A stretch of 64,000 nucleotides of DNA, from assembly GCA_002342665.1 (NCBI GenBank), contig DDQK01000010.1, forward strand, positions 1 through 64,000, read 5' to 3'. Shown here in pieces: positions 55,534 to 63,208 of this stretch (its first letter is position 1; each line of letters starts with the position of its first letter). Origin of the DNA: Prevotella sp. UBA2444. GTDB lineage: Bacteria > Bacteroidota > Bacteroidia > Bacteroidales > Bacteroidaceae. The notes below the pieces were generated by a model. The model ran no database searches, was not told the DNA's origin, and saw only the letters and a list, made by a program, of their open reading frames with translations. The position numbers were made by a program, and so were the translations under genes.

Positions 55534-56641
55534 GAACATGGCACTGGCCGCGCTGGCCGTGTGCATCGCCGCAGGCTTCACCGCCTGTAGCAAGGACGAG
55601 AAGATTGTAGAGAAAGAGGTGCCCGTGGTGCAGGACAACAACTGGTCGCGCTACCAGACCCTCGTCACCGACAACGTCAAGCAGAACAAGAAGCACGACA
55701 AGGCCATCCTGCTCGTGGCCTTCGGCTCTACCTGGGAGCAGGCCTTCAACACCTTCGACACCACCATCGAGGCCTACAAGGCAGCCTTCCCCAACTACGA
55801 CATCTTCCTGAGTTACTCGTCGGCCATCTGCATCAACCGCGCCGCTGCCGGTGAGAACGGTGTGACGCGCAACTACTACGCGCCCCCCTTCTGGCTCAAC
55901 GCCTTTGCCGACAAGGATGTGCAGTACTCAGAGATTGTGGTGCAGTCGCTCCAGGTGATTCCCGGTGAGGAGTACACCCGCGTGATCAACTACATCAAGG
56001 ACTTCGCCAACAATGCCAACGGCGACCTCGACGACAGTTACCTGGCCAACGTCACCCTGAAGCTCGGCGTGCCCCTGCTTCAGGACTCGATGGAGGATGT
56101 GCCCGAGGTGGCCAAGCAACTCCATGCGCTCTACAGCGAGAAGGTCAAGGAGGGCGTTGTAGCCTTCATGGGTCACGGCAACCCCGACAGCTATGATACC
56201 TACAAGGCCAACGTGCGCTACTACGAACTGGAGATTGCCCTGCAGGAGTACAGCCCGCACTACTTCGTAGGCACGGTCGACATGATGGACAACTTCAAGA
56301 CCGACGTGCTGGAGCGTATGCAGGCTGCCGGCATCACCGGCGGCAAGGTGTACTGCCACCCGCTGATGTCGATCGACGGCGACCACGGCCACAACGACAT
56401 GGCCGGCGACGATGACGACAACTGGGACGGCACGAAGTTCACCGCCAACGAGGAGGGCGAGGTGGAGGACACCTCGTGGAAGATGTTCTTCCAGCACATG
56501 GGCTACGAGTGCAACGACGAGACGATGATCGAGAAGGGCCTGCTCGAACTGCCCACCATCCGTCAGGTATGGATGAACCACACCCAGGACGCCATCAACG
56601 GCGAGCCTCTCGACTATTATCACTCCAAGAATCCGGAGTAA
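55520..56641 (+). CDS. cbiK: Sirohydrochlorin cobaltochelatase CbiK, lipoprotein form
   Basis: 373 residues. Lipobox at Cys23 (AAGFTAC), then the CbiK chelatase fold: AILLVAFGSTWEQAFNTFDT, QVIPGEEY, FMGHGNP with the metal-binding His, and CHPLMSIDGDHGHNDMAGDD. It inserts Co2+ into sirohydrochlorin, the first committed step of the anaerobic route. A lipid-anchored, exported chelatase is unexpected, since its substrate is made in the cytoplasm; exported CbiK forms are known in some anaerobes (Desulfovibrio, in haem/iron transport). It is flanked by two TonB receptors, so a role in metal or tetrapyrrole handling in the periplasm is possible. Confidence 0.9.
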   Translation: MNKIKNMALAALAVCIAAGFTACSKDEKIVEKEVPVVQDNNWSRYQTLVTDNVKQNKKHDKAILLVAFGSTWEQAFNTFDTTIEAYKAAFPNYDIFLSYSSAICINRAAAGENGVTRNYYAPPFWLNAFADKDVQYSEIVVQSLQVIPGEEYTRVINYIKDFANNANGDLDDSYLANVTLKLGVPLLQDSMEDVPEVAKQLHALYSEKVKEGVVAFMGHGNPDSYDTYKANVRYYELEIALQEYSPHYFVGTVDMMDNFKTDVLERMQAAGITGGKVYCHPLMSIDGDHGHNDMAGDDDDNWDGTKFTANEEGEVEDTSWKMFFQHMGYECNDETMIEKGLLELPTIRQVWMNHTQDAINGEPLDYYHSKNPE

Positions 56642-56648
56642 TCATATC

Positions 56649-58673
56649 ATGAAATTCGACCGAATCACTATGATCGCGGCAGTGCTCTTTGCGGAGAGCA
56701 CTGCCTTTGCACAGATTCATCGCACGGACACGTCGATGACCAGCCGCACCTATAATCTGAACCCCATTGTGGTGACAGGCTCTGGCCACCACCAGCGACT
56801 GAAAAGCACAGCCACGCCCGTACACGTAATCTCCTCCCAAGAGATACGCGAGCAGGGCATCACCACCCTAGACGGAGCCCTGACACGCATGATGCCCCAG
56901 GTGTCGATGGCCCCCAACTCCATGGGCACCCACCTGCGCCTGAATGGCCTCGGCAACAAATATATCCTCATCCTCGTCAACGGACAGAAACTCTCCGGCG
57001 ACATCTCCAACAACATCGACCTGAACCGCATCAACATGGCCCGCGTCAAGCGCATTGAGGTGCTCGACGGTGCCGCCTCCTCGCTCTACGGCTCCGATGC
57101 CATCGCGGGTGTCATCAACATCATCACAGACCAGCCCACCCAGCAACTCATCGCCCTCACCACCGACACCCGTCTCTCCCCGTCAAGTACACTGACGCAG
57201 TGCGTCAGTCTCGACATCTTCACCCACGGCTTCGGCTCCTACACCTCTTTCAACCACGACCAGCAGGACTGGTATCAGAACGGCGAGGCTCCCTACGTCA
57301 CGGGCCATCGCTCGCACATCCTCAGTCAGAAGTTCACCTATACCCCCAACCGCCGTTTGGCGCTCAATGCGGGCATAGACTATTCATATAAGAAGACCCA
57401 CCGCCCCGACGACCGCATCGACTACGAGATGCGATACAAGGGCCTGCGCTGGAACCTTGGCGGCATCTACAAGTTCTCCAGCCGCAACTCGCTGCAGGCT
57501 AACCTGACCACCGACCGCTACCGCTACGGCAAGGAGTACGACGTGGAGACCAAGACCTACGCCGAGGGCGAGTATATACAGTCGAAGAAGCAGCGCATGC
57601 TCGACGGCGAGGTGAAGGCCATCCTCCACCTCTTCCCTGCCTCCTCCTCTTTCGGCGATGCCGCCACCATCTTCGGTGCCAACTGGCGACGGGATGACCT
57701 GAAGGCCACCTCCGGCGACATCGACCAGCATGTCTCCACCCTTGCCGCCTACGCCCAGCAGGAGTCATCATTCCGCGTGGGCCGTGGCTCCGTCACTGCC
57801 ACCCTCGGTCTCCGCTACACCCACCACGAGACCTTCGGCAACCACCTCACCCCCAAGGCCTCGCTGATGTACGGCCTTGGCAACCTCCGTCTGCGCGCCA
57901 CCTATTCCGCCGGATTCCGCGCCCCCGGCCTCGACGAGCTCTACTACCACTACTTCAGCGTGAACCGGGGCAAGGCCCAGGTCAGTTTCGGCAATCAGGG
58001 ACTGAAGCCAGAGAAGAGCCATTACTTCTCGCTCAGTGCCGAATACCGTACGGATGTCATCGCCGTCAGCCTGACGGGCTATCTGAACCGCATCAACGAT
58101 ATGGTGGTGAAGCAGAACATACCCGTGGATGCCGCCTCGCTCGCCATGCTGAGGCATGAGTTCCCCGAGATGACCGACGACCAGGCCGCGAAACTGGTGC
58201 AGTATGCCCTCTACCAGAACAGCGACAAGGGCGACGTGAAGGGCGTGCAACTGAATGTCTCGGCCAACCTCTTCCGAGGCTTCAACCTCTCCGCCAACTA
58301 CGTCTATACCTATGCCCGCACCCTCTCGTCAGGCGACTGGTTGCCCTTGGAGCGCAGCATCCGACACGCCGCCACCCTCGCCGCCAACTACCACCACTCA
58401 TGGGGCCGCTACGCCCTGAACGTGAACCTCAACGGCCGGCTCCAGTCGAAGACCTACTACCCAGGCTACGAGGATGCCCCCGGCTTCGGCATCTGGAACC
58501 TGCACACCACGCACACCATCGACGTCCTCCGCTGGGCGCTGATAGAGCCGGCCATCGGCATCGACAACATATTCGACAAGACAGACTGCCGCGAGGATGC
58601 CTCCCTGCGCAAGTACGCCCTCTACAGCCCGGGCCGCATGCTCGTTGTGGGGCTACGACTGAAGATCAGATAG
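56649..58673 (+). CDS. Second TonB-dependent receptor
   Basis: 674 residues, similar in plan to the receptor at 53338: signal peptide (AAVLFAESTAFAQ), NPIVVTGSGHHQRLKSTATP, plug (LDGALTRMMPQVSMAPNSMG, LVNGQKLSGDISNN, IEVLDGAASSLYGSDAI, AGVINIITD) and a beta barrel ending in MLVVGLRLKIR. It starts 7 nt after cbiK. Two receptors around a chelatase suggest different corrinoid or metal substrates. The final residue is Arg rather than the usual aromatic. Confidence 0.93.
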   Translation: MKFDRITMIAAVLFAESTAFAQIHRTDTSMTSRTYNLNPIVVTGSGHHQRLKSTATPVHVISSQEIREQGITTLDGALTRMMPQVSMAPNSMGTHLRLNGLGNKYILILVNGQKLSGDISNNIDLNRINMARVKRIEVLDGAASSLYGSDAIAGVINIITDQPTQQLIALTTDTRLSPSSTLTQCVSLDIFTHGFGSYTSFNHDQQDWYQNGEAPYVTGHRSHILSQKFTYTPNRRLALNAGIDYSYKKTHRPDDRIDYEMRYKGLRWNLGGIYKFSSRNSLQANLTTDRYRYGKEYDVETKTYAEGEYIQSKKQRMLDGEVKAILHLFPASSSFGDAATIFGANWRRDDLKATSGDIDQHVSTLAAYAQQESSFRVGRGSVTATLGLRYTHHETFGNHLTPKASLMYGLGNLRLRATYSAGFRAPGLDELYYHYFSVNRGKAQVSFGNQGLKPEKSHYFSLSAEYRTDVIAVSLTGYLNRINDMVVKQNIPVDAASLAMLRHEFPEMTDDQAAKLVQYALYQNSDKGDVKGVQLNVSANLFRGFNLSANYVYTYARTLSSGDWLPLERSIRHAATLAANYHHSWGRYALNVNLNGRLQSKTYYPGYEDAPGFGIWNLHTTHTIDVLRWALIEPAIGIDNIFDKTDCREDASLRKYALYSPGRMLVVGLRLKIR

Positions 58674-58768
58674 AGTGAGATTACGTGTATTATTATATAA
58701 GTTCCGAACAGGAGGACTGTCGTGAGATAATGCCTCCTTTTCATTTCCTTAAGCAGACAGACAGCATT

Positions 58769-60220
58769 ATGAGTAAGATTATCATAGCAGGCCTCGGGCC
58801 TGGCAGTCCTGAGGACATCACCCCCGCCGTCGTCGAGGCAGTGCGCGGGGCAGATGCCATCGTGGGCTATAAGTATTACTTCCAGTTCATCGCGCCATAC
58901 GTACCTGACGGTTGTGAATGTATCGATACGGGGATGAAGCGGGAGCGCGAGCGTGCCGAGACGGCCTTGCGCCTGGCCGAGGCGGGCAAGACCGTCGTGG
59001 TCATCTCCTCCGGCGACGCCGGCATCTACGGCATGGCACCCCTCATCCACGAGATGCTGGCGAGCGCCCCCCATGCGTCCCGTCAAGTGCGTGGCGGTAG
59101 TTCCGCCACGCCAGAGGTTGTTACCCTCCCCGGCATCTCCGCCTTCCAGAAGGCGGCCGCCTTGCTCGGCGCTCCCATCGGTCACGACCTGGCGGTCATC
59201 TCGCTCTCCGACCTGATGACGCTCTGGGCGACCATCGAGCGGCGCATACGGGCGGCTGCCGAGGCCGACTTCGTGACCGCCGTCTACAACCCCCGCTCCC
59301 ACGACCGCTACTGGCAACTCTACCGGCTGCAGGAACTCTTTCTGCAGAGTCGGCGGCCGGACACGCCCTTGGGCTATGTACGGCAGGCAGGGCGCGAGGA
59401 CCAGCAGGTGACGCTGACCACGCTGGGCGACTTCGACCCAGAACGGGTGGATATGTTCACCGTGATACTCATCGGCAACTCGCAGACCTACGTCTCCGAC
59501 GGACGGATGATCACTCCTCGCGGCTACTATCGCGAGCAGCCCGGCGATGGCGTCGGCCAGGGCCAGCAGATCATGATGGAGTCCTTCCGCACCATCGAGG
59601 GCGAGCTGCGGCGTCGCGACTATCCCCTCGGCCACAAGTGGGCACTGCTCCACGCCATCCATACCACGGCCGACTTCGAGATGGAGGATATCCTCTACAC
59701 CGACGACCGTGCGGTGGAACGGCTCTACGAGAAGGTGGCCGACGGCTCGCTGCGCACCATCATCACCGACGTGACGATGGCCTGCAGCGGCATACGCAAG
59801 GGAGCCCTACAGCGGCTGGGCATCGAGGCCAAGTGCTATCTCGCCGACCCCCGCGTCATTTCTCTCACCTCTCACCCCTCACCTCTCCCCTCTGAAAACA
59901 TCACCCGCACCCAGGCCGGCATCCGCCTGGCCGTCGAGGAGTACCCCGATGCCCTCTACGCCTTCGGCAACGCCCCCACGGCCCTGATGGAACTCTGCGA
60001 CCTGGTCCGCCGGGGCAAGGCCCGGCCTGCGGGCATCATCGCCGCACCGGTGGGCTTCGTCCACGTCTGTGAGTCGAAGCACATGGTGAAGCCCTTCCGC
60101 GACATCCCGAAGATCATCGTCGAGGGGCGCAAGGGCGGCAGCAGTCTCGCCGCCACGCTCTGCAACGCCATCCTCACCTTCGACGATGCCGAACAATTAA
60201 AACCAGGCCGCGACCTATGA
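58769..60220 (+). CDS. cbiHC: Fusion of CbiH (precorrin-3B C17-methyltransferase) and CbiC (precorrin-8X methylmutase)
   Basis: 483 residues from ATG 58769 (an upstream GTG frame lacks family similarity). Residues 1-245: CbiH/CobJ (IIIAGLGPGSPEDITPAVVE, ISSGDAGIYGMAPLIHEML, PGISAFQKAAALLGAPIGHD, VTAVYNPRS), which contracts the ring. From about 270: CbiC/CobH (SFRTIEGELRR, IHTTADFEMEDILY, TDVTMACSGIRKGAL, GFVHVCESKHMV), moving the C11 methyl to C12. A run of CTCACC-type repeats (about 59860-59893) encodes SLTSHPSPLPS within the CbiC half. Last bases overlap cbiP (ATGA). Confidence 0.93.
   Translation: MSKIIIAGLGPGSPEDITPAVVEAVRGADAIVGYKYYFQFIAPYVPDGCECIDTGMKRERERAETALRLAEAGKTVVVISSGDAGIYGMAPLIHEMLASAPHASRQVRGGSSATPEVVTLPGISAFQKAAALLGAPIGHDLAVISLSDLMTLWATIERRIRAAAEADFVTAVYNPRSHDRYWQLYRLQELFLQSRRPDTPLGYVRQAGREDQQVTLTTLGDFDPERVDMFTVILIGNSQTYVSDGRMITPRGYYREQPGDGVGQGQQIMMESFRTIEGELRRRDYPLGHKWALLHAIHTTADFEMEDILYTDDRAVERLYEKVADGSLRTIITDVTMACSGIRKGALQRLGIEAKCYLADPRVISLTSHPSPLPSENITRTQAGIRLAVEEYPDALYAFGNAPTALMELCDLVRRGKARPAGIIAAPVGFVHVCESKHMVKPFRDIPKIIVEGRKGGSSLAATLCNAILTFDDAEQLKPGRDL
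59860..59893. repeat. CTCACCTCTCACCCCTCACC-type repeat inside cbiHC
   Basis: A pyrimidine-rich, imperfect tandem run of CTCACC/CTCTCC units, read as SLTSHPSPLPS. It sits in a loop of the CbiC domain where relatives have a shorter, unrelated sequence (from memory). Confidence 0.65.
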
Positions 60221-61731
60221 GACGACTCCACCCCCTGATGTTCGTAGGCACGGGCAGTGATGTGGGCAAGAGCATCATCGCAGCAGCCTTCTGCCGCATC
60301 TTCCGACAGGACGGCTACGCCCCCGCGCCCTTCAAGGCGCAGAACATGGCCCTCAACTCGCACGCCACTCCCGACGGGCTGGAGATAGGCCGCGCCCAGG
60401 CCGTGCAGGCCGAGGCTGCGGGCATCCCCCCGCACACCGACATGAACCCCCTGCTACTCAAGCCACAGTCGGACCATACCTCGCAGGTCGTACTCAACGG
60501 TCGCCCCATCGGCAACCGCGATGCCTACGACTTCTGGCGGCGCCGAGGGGCGTCCTGCCGTCCAGCAAACGGCAGCACTGCCGCCGTCTCCCTCGATACC
60601 GACTTCCGTCGCGAGGTGTGCGCCGCCTTCGACCGCCTGGCCGCGCGCTACAATCCCATCGTGATGGAGGGCGCCGGCAGCATCTCCGAACTCAATCTCC
60701 GCGACACCGACCTGGTGAACCTCCCGATGGCCCGCCACGCAGGAGCCGACGTCATACTCGTGGGCGACATCGACCGCGGCGGCGTGTTCGCCTCCGTCTA
60801 CGGCAGCATCGCCCTACAGTCGCCCGACGACCGACGGCTCATCCGGGGCATCATCATCAACAAGTTCCGGGGCGACCTGCGACTCTTCAGTGAGGGCCGA
60901 CGCATGCTGGAGGACATCTGCGGCGTGCCCGTGCTCGGCGTGGTGCCCTATTTCAACGACATCCGCATCGAGGAGGAGGACAGCGTGGCCCTCTCGCGCA
61001 AGTCGAGGCAGATGGAGCAGGGCCGCGTCAACGTGGCAGTGGTGCTGCTCAGGCATCTCTCCAACTATACCGACTTCGACGCCCTGGAGCGTGACCCGCG
61101 CATCCACCTCTTCTATACCAGCAACGTGAGCGACATCCTCGCCTCCGACGTCATCATCCTGCCCGGCACCAAGTCGACACTCAGCGACCTACTCGAACTG
61201 CGCCGCAACGGCTGCGCCCAGGCCATCGTCGGGGCCCGTCGCCGGGGGGCTACGGTGCTCGGCATCTGCGGCGGCTACCAACTGATGGGCGTCGAGGTTT
61301 GCGACCCCCACCACGTGGAGGGTGACATCGAGCGCCTGCCGGGCCTCGGCCTCCTGCCCGTCACCACCACGATGGCTGGCGACAAGGTCACCCGCCAGGT
61401 GAACTGTCAGTTCGGACGTGGCTACGAGATCCACATGGGCCAGACGCGGCCCTTCGGCGACGCCCCGTCGCAGCCCCTGCTTCACCTGAGCGACGGCCGC
61501 GACGACGGCTACATCGCCGATGACCGCTGCATGGGCACCTACGTACACGGCATCCTCGACAACACCGCCTTCGTGGACTTCCTCCTCCGGCCCTACGCCG
61601 ACCGTCTCTCGGCCGCCGACCGCCCCTTCGACTACTCCGCCTTCAAGGAGCAGCAGTACGACCGGCTGGCCGACCACGTCCGCCGTCATGTCGATGTGGC
61701 GCGCATCTATCGGATTCTCTCCCAGGATTAA
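60217..61731 (+). CDS. cbiP: Cobyric acid synthase CbiP/CobQ
   Basis: 504 residues. N-terminal ATPase domain: FVGTGSDVGKSIIAAAFCRI, FKAQNMALNSHATPDGLEIG, MNPLLLKPQSDHTSQVVLNG, GDIDRGGVFASVYGS. C-terminal glutamine amidotransferase: LPGTKSTLSDLLELRR, LGICGGYQLMG with nucleophile Cys, and GTYVHGILDN. It amidates side chains b, d, e and g. Coupled to cbiHC by a 4-nt overlap. Confidence 0.95.
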   Translation: MRRLHPLMFVGTGSDVGKSIIAAAFCRIFRQDGYAPAPFKAQNMALNSHATPDGLEIGRAQAVQAEAAGIPPHTDMNPLLLKPQSDHTSQVVLNGRPIGNRDAYDFWRRRGASCRPANGSTAAVSLDTDFRREVCAAFDRLAARYNPIVMEGAGSISELNLRDTDLVNLPMARHAGADVILVGDIDRGGVFASVYGSIALQSPDDRRLIRGIIINKFRGDLRLFSEGRRMLEDICGVPVLGVVPYFNDIRIEEEDSVALSRKSRQMEQGRVNVAVVLLRHLSNYTDFDALERDPRIHLFYTSNVSDILASDVIILPGTKSTLSDLLELRRNGCAQAIVGARRRGATVLGICGGYQLMGVEVCDPHHVEGDIERLPGLGLLPVTTTMAGDKVTRQVNCQFGRGYEIHMGQTRPFGDAPSQPLLHLSDGRDDGYIADDRCMGTYVHGILDNTAFVDFLLRPYADRLSAADRPFDYSAFKEQQYDRLADHVRRHVDVARIYRILSQD

Positions 61732-61764
61732 TGTTGCCCTGTCGGGCGAAGTCCCTCACGCTCG

Positions 61765-61787
61765 GCCATTGATGCGAGCATCATGGC
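61765..61787. repeat. Imperfect hairpin between cbiP and cbiB
   Basis: GCCATTGATGC (61765-61775), GA, GCATCATGGC (61778-61787), within longer flanks that also pair (GTCCC near 61751 and GGGAC near 61800). A REP-like or attenuator element in the only sizeable gap of the operon. It is followed by a TTCAAT-type repeat to 61846. Confidence 0.65.
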
Positions 61788-61844
61788 TCTCACTCAATCG
61801 GGACCTTCAATCTTCAATGTTCAATGTTCAATTTCCAATCTTCA

Positions 61845-62885
61845 ATGTTCAGTCCTCTCTCCCTCCTCATCGGCTGGCTGCTCGACTTCTGCCTGGGCGA
61901 CCCCCGGCGACTGCCGCACCCCATCGTGTGGTTCGGGCGGATGATAGCCTTCGGCGAACGGCGGCTCAACCGCGGGCGGCATCGGCGGGCCAAAGGGGCC
62001 GCGATGGCCGTCGGCCTCATCCTCTTCGTCTTCGCCCTCGCCAGCGGCATCCGCTACGGACTCTCCCTGTTGCCACGGATTGACATGGACTCACTCGGAC
62101 TCTCCCTGTTGCCTGCCTCCGTGCCCATCCGTGTCAATCCGTGGCTGATACTCTTCGATGCCGTGGCCATCTTCTACTGCCTGGCCGGCACGACGCTCAT
62201 CCGCGAGGTGCACGCCGTGTTCCTCGCCCTCGACCGCTCGCTGGAGGAGGGTAGGGCACAGGTGTCGCGCATCGTGGGCCGCGACACATCGCAGCTCTCG
62301 GCCCAGGAGGTGCGCACGGCCGCCCTCGAGACCCTCGCCGAGAACCTCTCCGACGGTGTCATCGCCCCGCTCTTCTGGCTCCTCCTGCTCGGCACACCGG
62401 GCATGCTGGCCTACAAGATGGTGAACACGCTCGACTCGATGATAGGCTATCGCACCGACCGCTATCGCGACTTCGGCTGCTGGGCCGCCCGCCTCGACGA
62501 CGCTGCCAACTATCTGCCCGCCCGCCTCACCGCCCTGCTGATGGTCATCGCCTCCGGTTTTTTCGGATATTCCGGTCTATCCGGTTCCTCCGGATATTCC
62601 GGCCTCCCTCGCCGCCTCGCCTTCGTCCGCCGCTACGCCCGCTGCCACGCCTCGCCCAACAGCGGATACCCCGAGGCAGCCCTCGCTGGCATCCTCGACT
62701 GCCGCTTCGGAGGCCCCCACCTCTACTTCGGACAGCTCTTCTACAAACCCTACATCGGCTCCAACGACCGACCACTCACCACCGACGACATGCTGCTGGC
62801 CGTGCGCATCAATCGCACGGCTGAGCTGATGATGGTGATACTCTCTCTTCTGGATTATCGCTATCTCCTGACCGTCTTCCTCTGA
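61845..62885 (+). CDS. cbiB: Adenosylcobinamide-phosphate synthase CbiB
   Basis: 346 residues from ATG 61845 (ATG 61824 is in frame but repeat-derived). Integral membrane protein: LLIGWLLDFCLGDPRRLPHP, WFGRMIAFGE, EGRAQVSRIVGRDTSQLSAQ, TAALETLAENLSDGVIAPLF, MVNTLDSMIGYRTDRYRDFG and SPNSGYPEAALAGIL. It joins aminopropanol(-phosphate) to cobyric acid. Two stretches appear repeat-derived: a 17-bp direct repeat giving GLSLLP twice (62058-62113) and a TCCGGATATTCCGG-rich run (62561-62602) giving FGYSGLSGSSGYSGL. The end overlaps the convergent small gene by 25 nt. Confidence 0.93.
   Translation: MFSPLSLLIGWLLDFCLGDPRRLPHPIVWFGRMIAFGERRLNRGRHRRAKGAAMAVGLILFVFALASGIRYGLSLLPRIDMDSLGLSLLPASVPIRVNPWLILFDAVAIFYCLAGTTLIREVHAVFLALDRSLEEGRAQVSRIVGRDTSQLSAQEVRTAALETLAENLSDGVIAPLFWLLLLGTPGMLAYKMVNTLDSMIGYRTDRYRDFGCWAARLDDAANYLPARLTALLMVIASGFFGYSGLSGSSGYSGLPRRLAFVRRYARCHASPNSGYPEAALAGILDCRFGGPHLYFGQLFYKPYIGSNDRPLTTDDMLLAVRINRTAELMMVILSLLDYRYLLTVFL
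62058..62113. repeat. 17-bp direct repeat inside cbiB
   Basis: GGACTCTCCCTGTTGCC at 62058-62074 and 62097-62113. CCACGGATTGACATGG (62072-62087) and CCATCCGTGTCAATCCGTGG (62125-62144) form an inverted pair of the CCACGGATTGACACGG type often seen between genes. Confidence 0.75.
62561..62602. repeat. TCCGGATATTCCGG-type repeat inside cbiB
   Basis: The words CGGATATTCCGG, CTATCCGG and TCCGGATATTCCGG recur within 42 nt and are read as a Gly/Ser/Tyr-rich loop. Confidence 0.75.
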
Positions 62886-63184
62886 TTGCTGACGACGATA
62901 CCCCGTGTCCCTTCCGTAGCGGGCAGGCCGCCGATAGTGTATGCCTGGCCATGGCTCCCGGCGACACGGCTTACAGACCGGACGGCGGTGGCCGCTGGCC
63001 TGACGTCAGGCCCGTAGATGGTGGTCCAGTCGTCGCGCATGGATACCGGCACCCATCCGTTCGCCTCACAGTCCTTGCGACACTTCTCCGCCTTGGCCGT
63101 GTTGCCCAGCTGGGCCCACAGAGGTGCGCAGCTACCGCAGATGAGGGTCGCTGCGAGCACCCATTTGTACAGTTTGCTATTCAT
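62861..63184 (-). CDS. Small secreted protein
   Basis: 107 residues with a signal peptide (VLAATLICGSCAPLWAQ), a short region with two cysteines (KCRKDCEANGW) and a C-terminus AYTIGGLPATEGTRGIVVSN-like followed by a basic tail, which vaguely resembles the C-terminal sorting-type tails of Bacteroidetes secreted proteins. No catalytic motif. Located 24 nt downstream of the GH2 gene, on the same strand, so it may be its operon partner. Confidence 0.6.
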   Translation of the reverse strand: MNSKLYKWVLAATLICGSCAPLWAQLGNTAKAEKCRKDCEANGWVPVSMRDDWTTIYGPDVRPAATAVRSVSRVAGSHGQAYTIGGLPATEGTRGIVVSNQRKTVRR

Positions 63185-63208
63185 TTCCTATTTATGATGG
63201 TCAAATAT

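Noticed and set aside
58710-58738. Terminator between the second TonB receptor and cbiHC
   Set aside because: AGGAGG/CCTCCT gives only a 6-bp stem with a long loop; too weak to call.
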